From contig JAXLYE010000013.1 in assembly GCA_046351595.1 (NCBI GenBank), forward strand, positions 43,494-107,493: 64,000 nucleotides of DNA. The letters are read 5' to 3'. The DNA is from JAXLYE01 sp046351595 (GTDB lineage Bacteria; Myxococcota_A; Polyangia; Palsa-1104; JAEUJZ01). Shown in pieces: positions 9,693-17,334 of this stretch (the stretch's first letter is position 1; each line of letters starts with the position of its first letter). The position numbers and the translations under genes are program-made. The notes under the pieces are model-generated. The model did not search any database. It had not been told where the DNA came from and worked only from the letters and a program-made list of their open reading frames with translations.

Positions 9693-10261
9693 AGGAGATG
9701 CATCTGACCACCGCCTTTGCGTCGACCTTGCGAGCGCTGCGGGCGACCGTCTCGCGCAAGTTCCGCTATCGCGGGTTCGCCCCGCGGGCCCCTGCGTTCC
9801 TGCCCGAGGAGAAGGCGCTGCTGCCTGAATTTCTGGAGCTCGCTCGCGACCTCGTGCCGGGGCTAATTCAAGAGCCGCTCATGCGGGAACCGGAGCTGCT
9901 GGAGGCGCTGGTGCTGCGGGCCCTCCGCATTGCCCTCGTGGAGGAGCTGGCCCTCGGCGTCCTGCTCGGGTGCGACGGCGCAGAGGTTCCGCGGAGCCGG
10001 GGCACCACCGTGGGACGCCGCGCGCTCCGCCGGATCGTCGATGAGCGGGATGAAGCGCGGCAGCTGCCGCCGTGGTCAGCGTGGGCAGCGCGCGAGGTGG
10101 CAGCGCTCGAGCGCCTGGCCGCCCACGTCGGCACGCTGATCATGGACCTGTGCAACGAGCACCTTCGCGGCTCGCGCCCGCCGCCCGCGCAGCGGCGCCG
10201 CGCCGAGCTGGATGCGGGCGGTATCGCGAGCGCGATCGAGGCGGGCCAGCTCTGGTCTTAG
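9689..10261 (+). CDS. hypothetical helical protein (190 aa)
   Basis: Starts in an ATGA overlap with the DdrB/ParB gene, which fixes the start. The product is almost entirely predicted helix, rich in Leu, Arg and Glu, with a basic N-terminus and a central segment of leucine-rich helices (about residues 45-90). No Cys-rich site, transmembrane span or catalytic motif is visible. Given the overlap on one side and 17 nt to the next gene on the other, it is a member of the same operon. Function unknown. Confidence 0.6.
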   Translation: MKEMHLTTAFASTLRALRATVSRKFRYRGFAPRAPAFLPEEKALLPEFLELARDLVPGLIQEPLMREPELLEALVLRALRIALVEELALGVLLGCDGAEVPRSRGTTVGRRALRRIVDERDEARQLPPWSAWAAREVAALERLAAHVGTLIMDLCNEHLRGSRPPPAQRRRAELDAGGIASAIEAGQLWS

Positions 10262-10278
10262 GCCACAGGAGGGGGGCG

Positions 10279-10914
10279 ATGTGGATCCAGCTGGCACAGG
10301 CGGCCGAGCCGCCGCCGCAGGGGTGGAGCGCGGCCGGAGAGGCGATCTTGCGGCACGCGGAGCAGCGACCCGAAGCCTTCTGGCCCGTCGTCGCCGTCGC
10401 CTTGCCGCTGCTCATCGTGGCGGGCATCGGGCTCATCGTGGTGCGCTGGATCCTGCCGGCCTGGCGCGAGGAGAAGAAGGCCGACCGCGATTCCCTCGTG
10501 ACCGCGCTCCGCCAGCGCGGCGAGGAGGCCGCCAAGGACGCCGAGAAGGACCGCGAGCTCGCCAAGATCCAGAACGAGGCCATCGTCCAGCGCATCGAGA
10601 ACAAGGTCGAGCGCGTGACCGGCGAGATCGCCAAGATGGACGCGCGGGTCGAGCGCCACACCGAGATGCTGTCGCCGACCAAGGAGCTCGGCCAGCGCAT
10701 GGACCGGCTGAGCGGGGAGCTGGGGCAGCTGAATTCGCAGGTACAGCGGATCCTCGCGAAGCTCGGGATCGTGCTGCTGCTGATCGTGCTGCTGTGTGTG
10801 GCGTGCTCGCTGAATCGGCCCACTCCGACCAGCGAGCGCCGGCCTCCGCGCGTTGCCAACGGGGCAGAGCCTCGCCGGCCGCTGTCCGTTCCGCCGCTTC
10901 ATGCGAGCCGATGA
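10279..10914 (+). CDS. membrane-anchored coiled-coil protein
   Basis: The ATG at 10279 is preceded by AGGAGGGGGGCG, a strong ribosome site, so I reject the longer upstream frame. The 211-aa product has a short exported N-terminus, a transmembrane helix at about residues 35-58, then a long charged heptad-containing helix (about 60-150, with repeated Glu-Lys-Asp and Arg-Ile-Glu blocks). A second hydrophobic segment (LLLIVLLCVAC at about 160-175) follows, and then a Pro/Arg-rich tail. This resembles phage or plasmid holin-associated or mating-associated membrane proteins, but I cannot name a family. The last 14 nt overlap the start of the next gene. Confidence 0.65.
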   Translation: MWIQLAQAAEPPPQGWSAAGEAILRHAEQRPEAFWPVVAVALPLLIVAGIGLIVVRWILPAWREEKKADRDSLVTALRQRGEEAAKDAEKDRELAKIQNEAIVQRIENKVERVTGEIAKMDARVERHTEMLSPTKELGQRMDRLSGELGQLNSQVQRILAKLGIVLLLIVLLCVACSLNRPTPTSERRPPRVANGAEPRRPLSVPPLHASR

Positions 10915-11830
10915 GCTCATCGCGAGGGCGCTGGAGCTGGTAGAGGCCGCCCTCCTGATGAAGTCCCGAGAACCGGCGGAGTGGCTCGCTGCCGCGCGGC
11001 CGTGGATGCTGGCCTTCGCGCGTGAGTACGTCGAGGGGGATGCCCGAGATCTGGTCGCGGTTGCATCGGTGCTCGGCTGGTCAGCTCGCCGGGCGCGTGC
11101 GATGGGCCCGTTGCTGCAGCTGATCGCGCGGGCCCTTGATGCGCTCGACCCACCCCGCGCGGCAAGGCGACGCGCAGAGGCTGCGCTATACGGGCGACGG
11201 AGCCCTCGCTGTTCGCTCTGCCGCGCCCGACGTGGAACCAATGCAGGCTGCGATCGGTGTCTGGCGTTCCAGCGAATGAGAGCGGAGTGCGGCTCAGCCA
11301 AGACGCTCCAAGCGGAGCTCGCGGAAGATAGGCGCCGTCGAGAAGCGGCTGAAGCGCAGCGATTGGAGCGAGGGAGGGGGCGGACCCTGCGCGTCGGCCT
11401 GGTGGGCTGCGGCAAATCGAAGCTCTCGACGGCAGCCCCGGCCCGGGACCTGTATACGGGGCCGTTGTTCCGTGCTGCGCGTGCCTACGCGGAGCAGACC
11501 TGCGACGAGTGGCTCGTGCTCTCCGCTCTCTACGGAGTGCTCACGCCTGACGAGGTGATCGAGCCCTACGACCTGACGTTGGCTCAGCTCCGCGAGAGCG
11601 AGTACGCGACGTGGGCGCTGCAGGTAGTGTCGGCGCTTCGAGCTCACTATGACGGGCTGGCGGTGCAATTCGTCGGGCTGGCGGGCCAGGCATACTTAGA
11701 GCCTGTCGACGGGGTCTTTCCTCTCGAGTCTCCGCTTGTAGGCCTGGGGCTTGGAGCTCGAATCAAGTTTCTCCGCGACGGTGCTGCTTTGCATGGAGCG
11801 CACCGCAACGGACCGGCCACCGCCAGTTAG
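10901..11830 (+). CDS. DUF6884-type protein with N-terminal helical module and zinc ribbon
   Basis: A 309-aa protein; the ATG at 10901 lies within the end of the previous gene. Residues 1-85 align with the N-terminal module of the DdrB/ParB-like protein (shared RPxxL, LGW and GPLLxLIA blocks). A C-x2-C...C-x2-C zinc ribbon follows at about 105-125, and then a helical linker. The C-terminal domain begins with VGLVGCGKSKL and continues with ARDLYTGPLF, LSALYGVLTPDEVIEPYDLTL, the signature of DUF6884 proteins, whose fold resembles the tRNA-guanine transglycosylase-associated proteins of 7-deazaguanine DNA modification systems. A role in DNA modification is plausible but not shown. It is the last gene of the long plus-strand operon. 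Confidence 0.65.
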   Translation: MRADELIARALELVEAALLMKSREPAEWLAAARPWMLAFAREYVEGDARDLVAVASVLGWSARRARAMGPLLQLIARALDALDPPRAARRRAEAALYGRRSPRCSLCRARRGTNAGCDRCLAFQRMRAECGSAKTLQAELAEDRRRREAAEAQRLERGRGRTLRVGLVGCGKSKLSTAAPARDLYTGPLFRAARAYAEQTCDEWLVLSALYGVLTPDEVIEPYDLTLAQLRESEYATWALQVVSALRAHYDGLAVQFVGLAGQAYLEPVDGVFPLESPLVGLGLGARIKFLRDGAALHGAHRNGPATAS

Positions 11831-12039
11831 ACGCTATTTTTTCTGCGCAGCAGGGCCGCCGCGCCAACGACCGCCAGATTTGCCGCGGTCGCGATCCACG
11901 CGAGCATCACATAACCCGCGAGCAGCGCGGCGCCCATGCCTCGGCCGTGCTGCTCCGGCGGGGAGAGGGCTGTTGCCAGCGCAGCCAGTGACGCGAGCGC
12001 GAACACCGCCAGGCTGACGCCCACGTAGACTTTCCACAT
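11827..12039 (-). CDS. small two-helix membrane protein (70 aa)
   Basis: Two clear hydrophobic segments (about residues 5-27 and 38-62) separated by a short polar loop with a His-Gly-Arg-Gly turn, ending in Arg-Arg-Lys. The ATG at 12039 has AAGGA 4-8 nt upstream. It points toward the end of the plus-strand operon and overlaps its last codon by 4 nt. No family recognised; it could be a holin-like or superinfection-exclusion protein, which is speculation from size and topology only. Confidence 0.5.
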   Translation of the reverse strand: MWKVYVGVSLAVFALASLAALATALSPPEQHGRGMGAALLAGYVMLAWIATAANLAVVGAAALLRRKNSV

Positions 12040-12237
12040 CGTCCTTATTGTATCTCCTCGACCCGGTCAGCAGTTCTCCGCTACGGCGCATCCTTCCTAA
12101 AGGCGGAACTACTCGCAGCGCCGGGTGGTCCAGCCAGATAATCCGAAAGGATCTCGTGGGTTAGCGAGCTGTCTTCCATTCTTGATGTCGGTAGCTCAAG
12201 ATCAGCTATCCGCGGCAAATAGCAAGGGGGACGCTAT

Positions 12238-13608
12238 ATGCGATGGTCAAATCTGCTTTCCATGAAGCGTGTTAGCAGTGACGGCAGTGTGCATCTCGAG
12301 AACTTTGACCAAAATAGGACCGAGTTCGAGCGCGATTACGATCGCGTGCTTATGTCGACGTCATTCAGGCGTCTCCGGGATAAGACGCAAGTTTTCGCCC
12401 TCTCAGAGAATGATCATGTTCATTCCAGACTTACCCATAGCCTTGTTGTGGCCTCGGTTGGCCGAACACTAGGAACAGCTGTAGGTCGCACAATAATTCA
12501 AGACTATCCGGATGATTTCAGGCCTGAGCTTCATCATGGCGTTGATATTCGGCCTAGCGACTTCGGCGACATTGTCGCTGCCGCGTGCCTGGCTCATGAC
12601 ATTGGCAATCCGCCGTTTGGCCACTCTGGAGAGGATGCTATTGGGAAGTTTTTTGAAGAATACTTTGAAAGAAGAGCAGATGTCCAACTAAGCGACGCGC
12701 AGCGGGCGGATTTTACAAAGTTTGAGGGAAATGCTCAGGGTTTTAGAATTCTGGGCCGCCTGGAGAATCATGGTGGAGAAGGGCTCAAACTTACTGCCGC
12801 GACGCTAGGCGCGTTCTCAAAGTACCCACGCGAGGCTGGAGACGCCGATTCATCGACATTAGGGGTTGCGGCTAAGAAGACTGGTTTTCTTCAATCCGAG
12901 AGAGCGATGTTTATGGCAATGGCGGCTGAAGTCGGCTTAGATCAAGTTACCGCTGCCAAGCCAACCATTGTATATAGGCGCCATCCGTTGGCATTTCTCG
13001 TCGAAGCGGCGGATGATATCACATATCGCATTCTTGACATTGATGACGGACTTCACCTAAACTTGGTTCCTCTTGATGAGGTGATTTCTTGTTTTGAACG
13101 AATTGCGCGACGCAAGCCGGGCTACACGAATCGAAACCAAGGCTCTCATCGGGAGAATTTTGACCACCTTAGGGGAACCGCCATTAGCGAACTCAGGGAC
13201 GAGGTTTGCAGAGTCTTTCGTGATAACCAGCTTGATATTCTTGCGGGGACTTATGCGCAGCCCATATTCGAGGAGATTGAGTCAAAGAACGAAATAGCTA
13301 CTCTCTACCAGATAATGGAAAGATATTGCTATGCGCATCAGTCGGTACTGGAGATCGAACTGGCTGGTTACAAGGTTCTTGGTGGGCTGCTAGAAATGAT
13401 GGTAGAAGCGGCGACGGTAGCTCCGGCGAAGCTAAAAAAGCGCCACAAGCATATCCGCAAGTTGATTGGTTACGGAGAGCGTGCTCCTGGCTCCCTCTAC
13501 CATCAGCTACTCTGCGTGACAGATTATGTTTCTGGCATGACAGATCGTTACGCAGTCAACCTGTACCGGAAGCTGGCGGGCGTCTCTCTACCTACAGGCA
13601 GCCGCTAG
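12238..13608 (+). CDS. dgt: dGTPase-family deoxynucleotide triphosphohydrolase
   Basis: A 456-aa HD-domain protein of the dGTPase family, which hydrolyses dNTPs (classically dGTP) to the nucleoside and triphosphate. The N-terminus carries the family pattern R-D-Y-D-R-x-L-x-S-x-x-F-R-R-L-x-x-K-T-Q-V. H67 lies in the SRLTHS block and H120-D121 in CLAHDIGNPPFGHSGE, which supply metal ligands. EAADDITYRILDIDDG near 260 fits the later conserved Asp segment. AAGGGG precedes the ATG. The coding sequence is far richer in A and T than both neighbours and uses AT-ending codons, so it was acquired recently. Family members deplete dNTPs during infection as phage defence; that role here is inference from context. 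Confidence 0.9.
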   Translation: MRWSNLLSMKRVSSDGSVHLENFDQNRTEFERDYDRVLMSTSFRRLRDKTQVFALSENDHVHSRLTHSLVVASVGRTLGTAVGRTIIQDYPDDFRPELHHGVDIRPSDFGDIVAAACLAHDIGNPPFGHSGEDAIGKFFEEYFERRADVQLSDAQRADFTKFEGNAQGFRILGRLENHGGEGLKLTAATLGAFSKYPREAGDADSSTLGVAAKKTGFLQSERAMFMAMAAEVGLDQVTAAKPTIVYRRHPLAFLVEAADDITYRILDIDDGLHLNLVPLDEVISCFERIARRKPGYTNRNQGSHRENFDHLRGTAISELRDEVCRVFRDNQLDILAGTYAQPIFEEIESKNEIATLYQIMERYCYAHQSVLEIELAGYKVLGGLLEMMVEAATVAPAKLKKRHKHIRKLIGYGERAPGSLYHQLLCVTDYVSGMTDRYAVNLYRKLAGVSLPTGSR

Positions 13609-13623
13609 AGGCTGCCAAGGACT

Positions 13624-14286
13624 TCAGGGGCTCTCGGCTTCGTCGGCGCGTGTGTCTAGGTCGAGAGAACCGAGTCGCACAATCCGAACGAGCCGCGTCC
13701 CGTCGTCGAGCTGTCGGCACACCCGCACGACGCCCTCGCGCGAGCGCTGATGCGACGGACCCGGGCCGAAGCCGTTGCCCTCGACGGAGAGGAAGCGCCG
13801 CCCAGCGGGCTCGAAGCCTACAAGCAACCCGACGTGCGAGCCGTGAGGAGAGTCGGCGTCGCCGATCAGGAGCAGATCTCCGGGCCTGGGGCCGAACGCG
13901 AGCAGCTCGTCCGGGGGCATAGCCGCAGAGAGCGCGAGTCGCCTGCTCGGGCACGGGTCATCGGCGCGGCGCTCGGCTGCGAACTTGTCGAGGCGGCGAG
14001 TCGAAGCGAAGTGCTTCCTCCGGACCTCGGCCGAGGCGCCGCCAGCGCGCCAGCAGAACGCTGCAAAGGCGCCGCACCAGGCCATGTCTCCGTCGCCCTG
14101 ATAGGGCTTCTCGTCGGCCCACCCCAGCCCCTCGCGAATGAAGCCTGTGATGAGAGCTCGTGAGCGCTCGGCGTGCTCGCTCAGGTCGTCGTGCTTCGGG
14201 TCGATGATGTCGAGTGCAAAGAGGCGTTCTGCCTCCTGGGCCGCGGCCAGGCCGGCGGCAGCGAGGCGGCTTTCTGGAGAGCTCAT
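13624..14286 (-). CDS. CHAP/NlpC-like endolysin (cysteine peptidase/amidase fold)
   Basis: A 220-aa protein with the layout of a phage-type CHAP/NlpC-P60 hydrolase. C71 sits in GDMAWCGAFAAFCWR at the start of a helix (catalytic Cys). H151 sits in the PRPGDLLLI...GSHVGLLVGF segment, where the Pro-Gly-Asp turn and Gly-x-His-Val-Gly strand are typical. SVEGNGFG near 173-180 supplies the polar third residue. No signal peptide is evident, so release would need a holin or spanin, or injection. It is convergent with the dGTPase gene (16 nt apart), and two downstream proteins on the same strand could belong to a lysis or entry cassette. Confidence 0.72.
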   Translation of the reverse strand: MSSPESRLAAAGLAAAQEAERLFALDIIDPKHDDLSEHAERSRALITGFIREGLGWADEKPYQGDGDMAWCGAFAAFCWRAGGASAEVRRKHFASTRRLDKFAAERRADDPCPSRRLALSAAMPPDELLAFGPRPGDLLLIGDADSPHGSHVGLLVGFEPAGRRFLSVEGNGFGPGPSHQRSREGVVRVCRQLDDGTRLVRIVRLGSLDLDTRADEAESP

Positions 14287-14415
14287 GAACGCAGGCTAGA
14301 GTGGGCCTGAGCAGTGCGGGCAGCGTGCGCACGCGCGGTAGAGATAACAGCCTCACCGCAATCAGCCATTGCCCTGCTCGGCCTGGCCCGCTGGGTCTAT
14401 CGGCGAGCGCGCTGG

Positions 14416-15486
14416 CTACTCGCTGCCGCTCTCGTTTGCTTCGGCCAGCGCTGCCCTGGCCAGCTCAGGGCGATGGGACCGCACTGCCTGCAGCAGGCGC
14501 CGCAGCGTCTCGGGCCCAGCTTCCCGTGCGGCGCTGACGAGCTGCGGCAGCTCGGCGTGCGAGAGGGTGAGCCACGAAGAGGCGACCCGGGCCCGCAGCT
14601 GATCGGCATCCAGCACGAAGAGAGGTCGCGCCGGCAGGCTGGCCGGGTCGAGCTCGCGGGCGAGACGCTCTTCGCCCTCCGTGATGATGCGGCCGGATGC
14701 GAGAACGCGAGCCCACCTCTCGCCGTTGTGCCGCACGCTGCCACCCAACAAAGGCTGCGGCTGTGCTGCACCGCGCCGCGTGCGTGCAGCTTCCATCACC
14801 CGCCGCTGCGCGTGCTGCAACGACTCGACCGGCGACCACTCTCCGGCAGCCCCTTGGCCCTCGCGCGGCGGCAGGTGCAGCGCCAGCAAAGACCGCGGAT
14901 CCTGGGCCAGCAACGTCGCCTGCTGCACGACCATGGCCTGCACGAGGACGACGAGCAGGGGCCAGCGCTCGGCGAACCATCCAGCACCGAGCTTGCGGCC
15001 TGCCTCAGCCTGCGCGGCGACTGCCTGGAGGACACGCTCAGCGCTGGGCGTCCACACCGTGCTGGCCTGCCGCCGCGCGAGCAGCGTGCGCGCGATCAGC
15101 CGCGCCAGCAGCTGGAACAGGTGCGCATACCGCTGCAGGAGCATCCGCTCCTCGCGCGTCGAGGCCTCCCGGGGGAGCTGCTGAAGGGAGGTCTCCACGA
15201 GGACGTCCTCAAGCTGCGCCTGCACGGCGCGCGACACGGCGTCTATGGCTGCGCGGAACCGCGGCGCGTCCGCCTTCTGAAGCTTCTGAACAGCGCGATC
15301 TCCATGGCGCAGGCAGAGCTGTTCACGAAGAGCAGAGAGCACAGCCGGCACGTCTGAGGGCGCGTTCTGCCGGCCGCGCTCCGTGAGCAGCGCGGCCAGC
15401 TCGGTCATCAGCCACGGGGGATCGTCGATTCGCTGTTCAGGGGGCAGCTGCGATAGAGCTCCGAGCGCGACGGCGCGGGTATCCAT
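14416..15486 (-). CDS. hypothetical helical protein with the element's W-x4-PLL motif
   Basis: A 356-aa, mostly helical protein with no recognised family. Residues about 118-140 (LLQRYAHLFQLLARLIART) and 165-190 (GWFAERWPLLVVLVQAM) match the helical motif shared by other proteins of this element. The C-terminal 120 residues contain a more structured part (GERWARVLASGRIITEGEER, then LFVLDADQLRARV). The start codon lies next to a region with two palindromes (15613-15674) that may control it. Function unknown. Confidence 0.55.
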   Translation of the reverse strand: MDTRAVALGALSQLPPEQRIDDPPWLMTELAALLTERGRQNAPSDVPAVLSALREQLCLRHGDRAVQKLQKADAPRFRAAIDAVSRAVQAQLEDVLVETSLQQLPREASTREERMLLQRYAHLFQLLARLIARTLLARRQASTVWTPSAERVLQAVAAQAEAGRKLGAGWFAERWPLLVVLVQAMVVQQATLLAQDPRSLLALHLPPREGQGAAGEWSPVESLQHAQRRVMEAARTRRGAAQPQPLLGGSVRHNGERWARVLASGRIITEGEERLARELDPASLPARPLFVLDADQLRARVASSWLTLSHAELPQLVSAAREAGPETLRRLLQAVRSHRPELARAALAEANESGSE

Positions 15487-15846
15487 TTTGACATCGTAGG
15501 GGTCGTGTAGACGCCGCGAGCTCGTGCGTACGCTGCCCCCTTTTTTCCAGTGCTGGAGCCGCGCTGAGACCCTTCCTCGCGAGGCACAGCTCCAGGTGAA
15601 TTGTCAAGGGCGGTGGAGTTGCCAGCACGGTTGCCAGCTGGCAACTCGAGAGCTCCACACATTACGGCCCGTAAAGTCACCGAGTGCCGCTGCAGCGACG
15701 AGCAACGACGGTCCGGCGCCAGAGTGCGGAACGCTCAATCCTTCGCGCTCGGTCTGGCGCCGGCTTGTTCAGGTGAGGACAGGGATGCTGATGTCTGACG
15801 GGCCCACAGCGGCGCGTACAGGCGTGCGGGCGGTGCGCCGCTGTGC
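15487..15846. other. intergenic region (360 nt) with operator-like palindromes
   Basis: Open frames here have no ribosome sites and no recognisable product. The notable content is the palindrome cluster at 15613-15674 and a short T-run (15539-15546) just upstream of the minus-strand gene. I see no RNA gene. Confidence 0.5.
15613..15674. promoter_or_regulatory. operator-like cluster of palindromes
   Basis: GTTGCCAGCTGGCAAC (15630-15645) is a perfect 16-bp palindrome. Its half-site GTTGCCAGC occurs once more 12 nt upstream (15618-15626), and outer arms GTGGAG (15613-15618) and CTCCAC (15653-15658) enclose the whole. A second palindrome, TTACGG-C-CCGTAA, follows at 15662-15674. The cluster sits between divergent gene blocks, upstream of the minus-strand gene starting at 15486, as expected of a repressor operator. 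Which regulator binds is unknown. Confidence 0.45.
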
Positions 15847-16197
15847 TCAGAGCTCGCAGAGCCGCTGCAGGAGTCTGGTCAGTCGCGCCAGGCGCGCCTC
15901 GTGGACGTGCCGCTCGTGTTCGGCGAGGCTGCTCGGTCCCTGGAGGCGAGCCTGTGTGCGCTCGACCTGCTCCGTCACGGCGAGCAGGAGATCGCGCCGA
16001 GCTTCTTCCGAGTCAACCTGCAGCATGACGGCGCTCTGCTCGCGCGGCAGCTCTGAGAGAGGCGCCTCAGCGAGGCAGTGAGGGCACCAGACGAAGGGCC
16101 CGGAAGCTCCTTGTTGCAGCACGGCCTCCTCGTACTCCATCTCGCTGCCGCAGCGTGTGCAGACGCTCTTACAGAGGCGAGAGGGCCACACGCGCAT
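15847..16197 (-). CDS. zinc-ribbon protein (116 aa)
   Basis: Two C-x2-C knuckles (CTRC near residue 15 and CPHC near 37), spaced about 20 residues apart, define a zinc ribbon; the rest is a helical, Arg/Glu/Leu-rich coiled-coil tail with an EHERHVHEARL segment. I chose the ATG at 16197, which follows the stop of the upstream membrane gene after 5 nt (translational coupling). An in-frame ATG at 16323 has AGGGGGG upstream and would add 42 residues overlapping that gene, so the longer form remains possible. Third gene of a small minus-strand operon. Confidence 0.6.
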   Translation of the reverse strand: MRVWPSRLCKSVCTRCGSEMEYEEAVLQQGASGPFVWCPHCLAEAPLSELPREQSAVMLQVDSEEARRDLLLAVTEQVERTQARLQGPSSLAEHERHVHEARLARLTRLLQRLCEL

Positions 16198-16202
16198 GCC
16201 CG

Positions 16203-16352
16203 TTATGCGGACGCGCGGGTCCGCCTTTGCGGCCCGCGTCTGCGCCGCCGACGGCGGGCGCCCAGGGCGTGAACGACGAGCATCAGCAGGAGCACCAGGA
16301 CCGGAATCAGCGCCCACAGCCATGAGAAACCCCCCTGCTCGCTAGGCAGCAT
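16203..16352 (-). CDS. single-span membrane peptide (49 aa)
   Basis: MLPSEQGG, then a 22-residue hydrophobic helix (WLWALIPVLVLLLMLVVHAL), then a strongly basic tail with seven arginines in a row. This topology (short outside, basic inside) is typical of real small membrane proteins such as holin-like or antiholin-like peptides. It overlaps the end of the upstream gene by 11 nt and ends 5 nt before the next start. Too short to assign. Confidence 0.55.
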   Translation of the reverse strand: MLPSEQGGFSWLWALIPVLVLLLMLVVHALGARRRRRRRGPQRRTRASA

Positions 16353-16602
16353 GACGGATCTCGCCGACCCGGGGCGGGGCAGTCTGGCCGAGCTGGTGCG
16401 CGCCGGCCGCCTCGGGCGCAACAGGCCGCGGCACCGCATCCCACCCGAGCTGGCCTCGCCGCCGAGACTGCTTTCGTAGCAGCCACCACGTCGAGCCGGC
16501 GATGATCACGGCGCCCATCACCAGGAACAGCACGCCGACGAGGCCGAGCTTGAGGGCCGAGCGACAGAGGTGGTCGGAAAGGCACAGACCGATCGATTCC
16601 AT
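16342..16602 (-). CDS. small membrane protein (86 aa)
   Basis: The ATG at 16602 has AGGGAG about 8 nt upstream. One transmembrane helix (about residues 18-42, LGLVGVLFLVMGAVIIAGSTWWLL) is followed by a basic cluster and a Pro/Ala-rich cytoplasmic tail. First gene of the three-gene minus-strand operon with the 49-aa membrane peptide and the zinc-ribbon protein. Function unknown. Confidence 0.55.
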   Translation of the reverse strand: MESIGLCLSDHLCRSALKLGLVGVLFLVMGAVIIAGSTWWLLRKQSRRRGQLGWDAVPRPVAPEAAGAHQLGQTAPPRVGEIRHAA

Positions 16603-16689
16603 GGGGCTACTCCCTGCAAGCGCATGGCTTGCCTGTTGCGGAGCCGCCCGCTAGGCTCGCGCCGTCTTACGGGCTACTCCGTTTGACAC

Positions 16690-16722
16690 GGCTCCCGTCG
16701 AGGCGGAATCTCGACGGGAGCC
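16690..16722. terminator. perfect 13-bp hairpin
   Basis: GGCTCCCGTCGAG at 16690-16702 pairs exactly with 16710-16722 across a 7-nt loop. There is no T-run on either strand, so it is either a factor-dependent terminator, an mRNA-end structure, or an insulator between the divergent small-gene operon and the ribbon-helix-helix gene. Confidence 0.45.
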
Positions 16723-16745
16723 ACTTCGATTGTTCTATCGAATAT

Positions 16746-16763
16746 GAAACACATATATGTTTC
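16746..16763. promoter_or_regulatory. operator-like inverted repeat upstream of ribbon-helix-helix gene
   Basis: GAAACA-CATATA-TGTTTC lies in a sharply AT-rich 70-nt patch, 62 nt before the start of a ribbon-helix-helix protein. It overlaps a weak possible -10 hexamer (TTGTTC at 16730-16735, 17 nt, ATATAT). Placement suggests autoregulation. Confidence 0.45.
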
Positions 16764-16824
16764 CTATCATTCATATGCAACCTAAAAAACGTGAGGCATA
16801 GCGCATGCATGGGTATGGTGGGGC

Positions 16825-17010
16825 ATGCCTCGCGAGGCGCAGTACACCGTTCGCAAGCTAATCCTGCTCAGCCCTGAGATGGTCGAGATGATCGACGAGT
16901 ACAGGCGCACCCAGAAGCCGCTACCGTCGGAGTCAGAGGCCATCCGCCAGCTGCTGACGCAGAGCCTCGAGCGCGCCTTGAAGAAGGACAAGGCCAAGCG
17001 CGGCGGGTAG
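16825..17010 (+). CDS. ribbon-helix-helix DNA-binding protein (CopG/Arc type)
   Basis: A 61-aa protein with the layout of an RHH repressor: a beta strand (YTVRKLILLSP), helix A (EMVEMIDEYRRT), a Pro/Ser turn and helix B (SEAIRQLLTQSLERAL), with a basic tail. RHH proteins bind DNA as dimers through the strand. No toxin gene follows directly; the nearest downstream gene starts 324 nt away. The inverted repeat at 16746-16763 is the obvious candidate operator, and the leader is AT-rich compared with the coding DNA around it. Confidence 0.75.
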   Translation: MPREAQYTVRKLILLSPEMVEMIDEYRRTQKPLPSESEAIRQLLTQSLERALKKDKAKRGG

Positions 17011-17334
17011 CGGCGCCGGCCGCCACGCAGCGCTTCAGGGGTCGGCGGCAGGCCGCAGACCTTGAGGACGCCGAGCTGGCCATCACTGCGCTTGCTTCCA
17101 AACTGAATCTGTAGAGGTCGCTTTGATAGATGGAGCTGCAGTGGCCTGCGGCACGGTCAGGCCGAGCTAACGGCGGGACGCCGCGTCTGGCTCGCTGGCC
17201 GAGCTCGCTGCTCTTCACGCCACAGTGCGTAGGTAGCCGGTAGACAGCGAGCGCAGGGCCTGTACAGCTCACCCTCTTCCTCGCGCCGCGTCGCAACGAG
17301 GACCGCGAGCTGCGCCGCTGAGCAGACTCTTCTT
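17011..17334. other. intergenic region (324 nt), no supported gene
   Basis: Both strands carry open frames, but they overlap neighbouring genes and lack ribosome sites. A minus-strand stretch near 17230-17280 could encode a CxxC pair (PCARCL), perhaps the remnant of a zinc-binding protein. Nothing else is seen. Confidence 0.4.
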
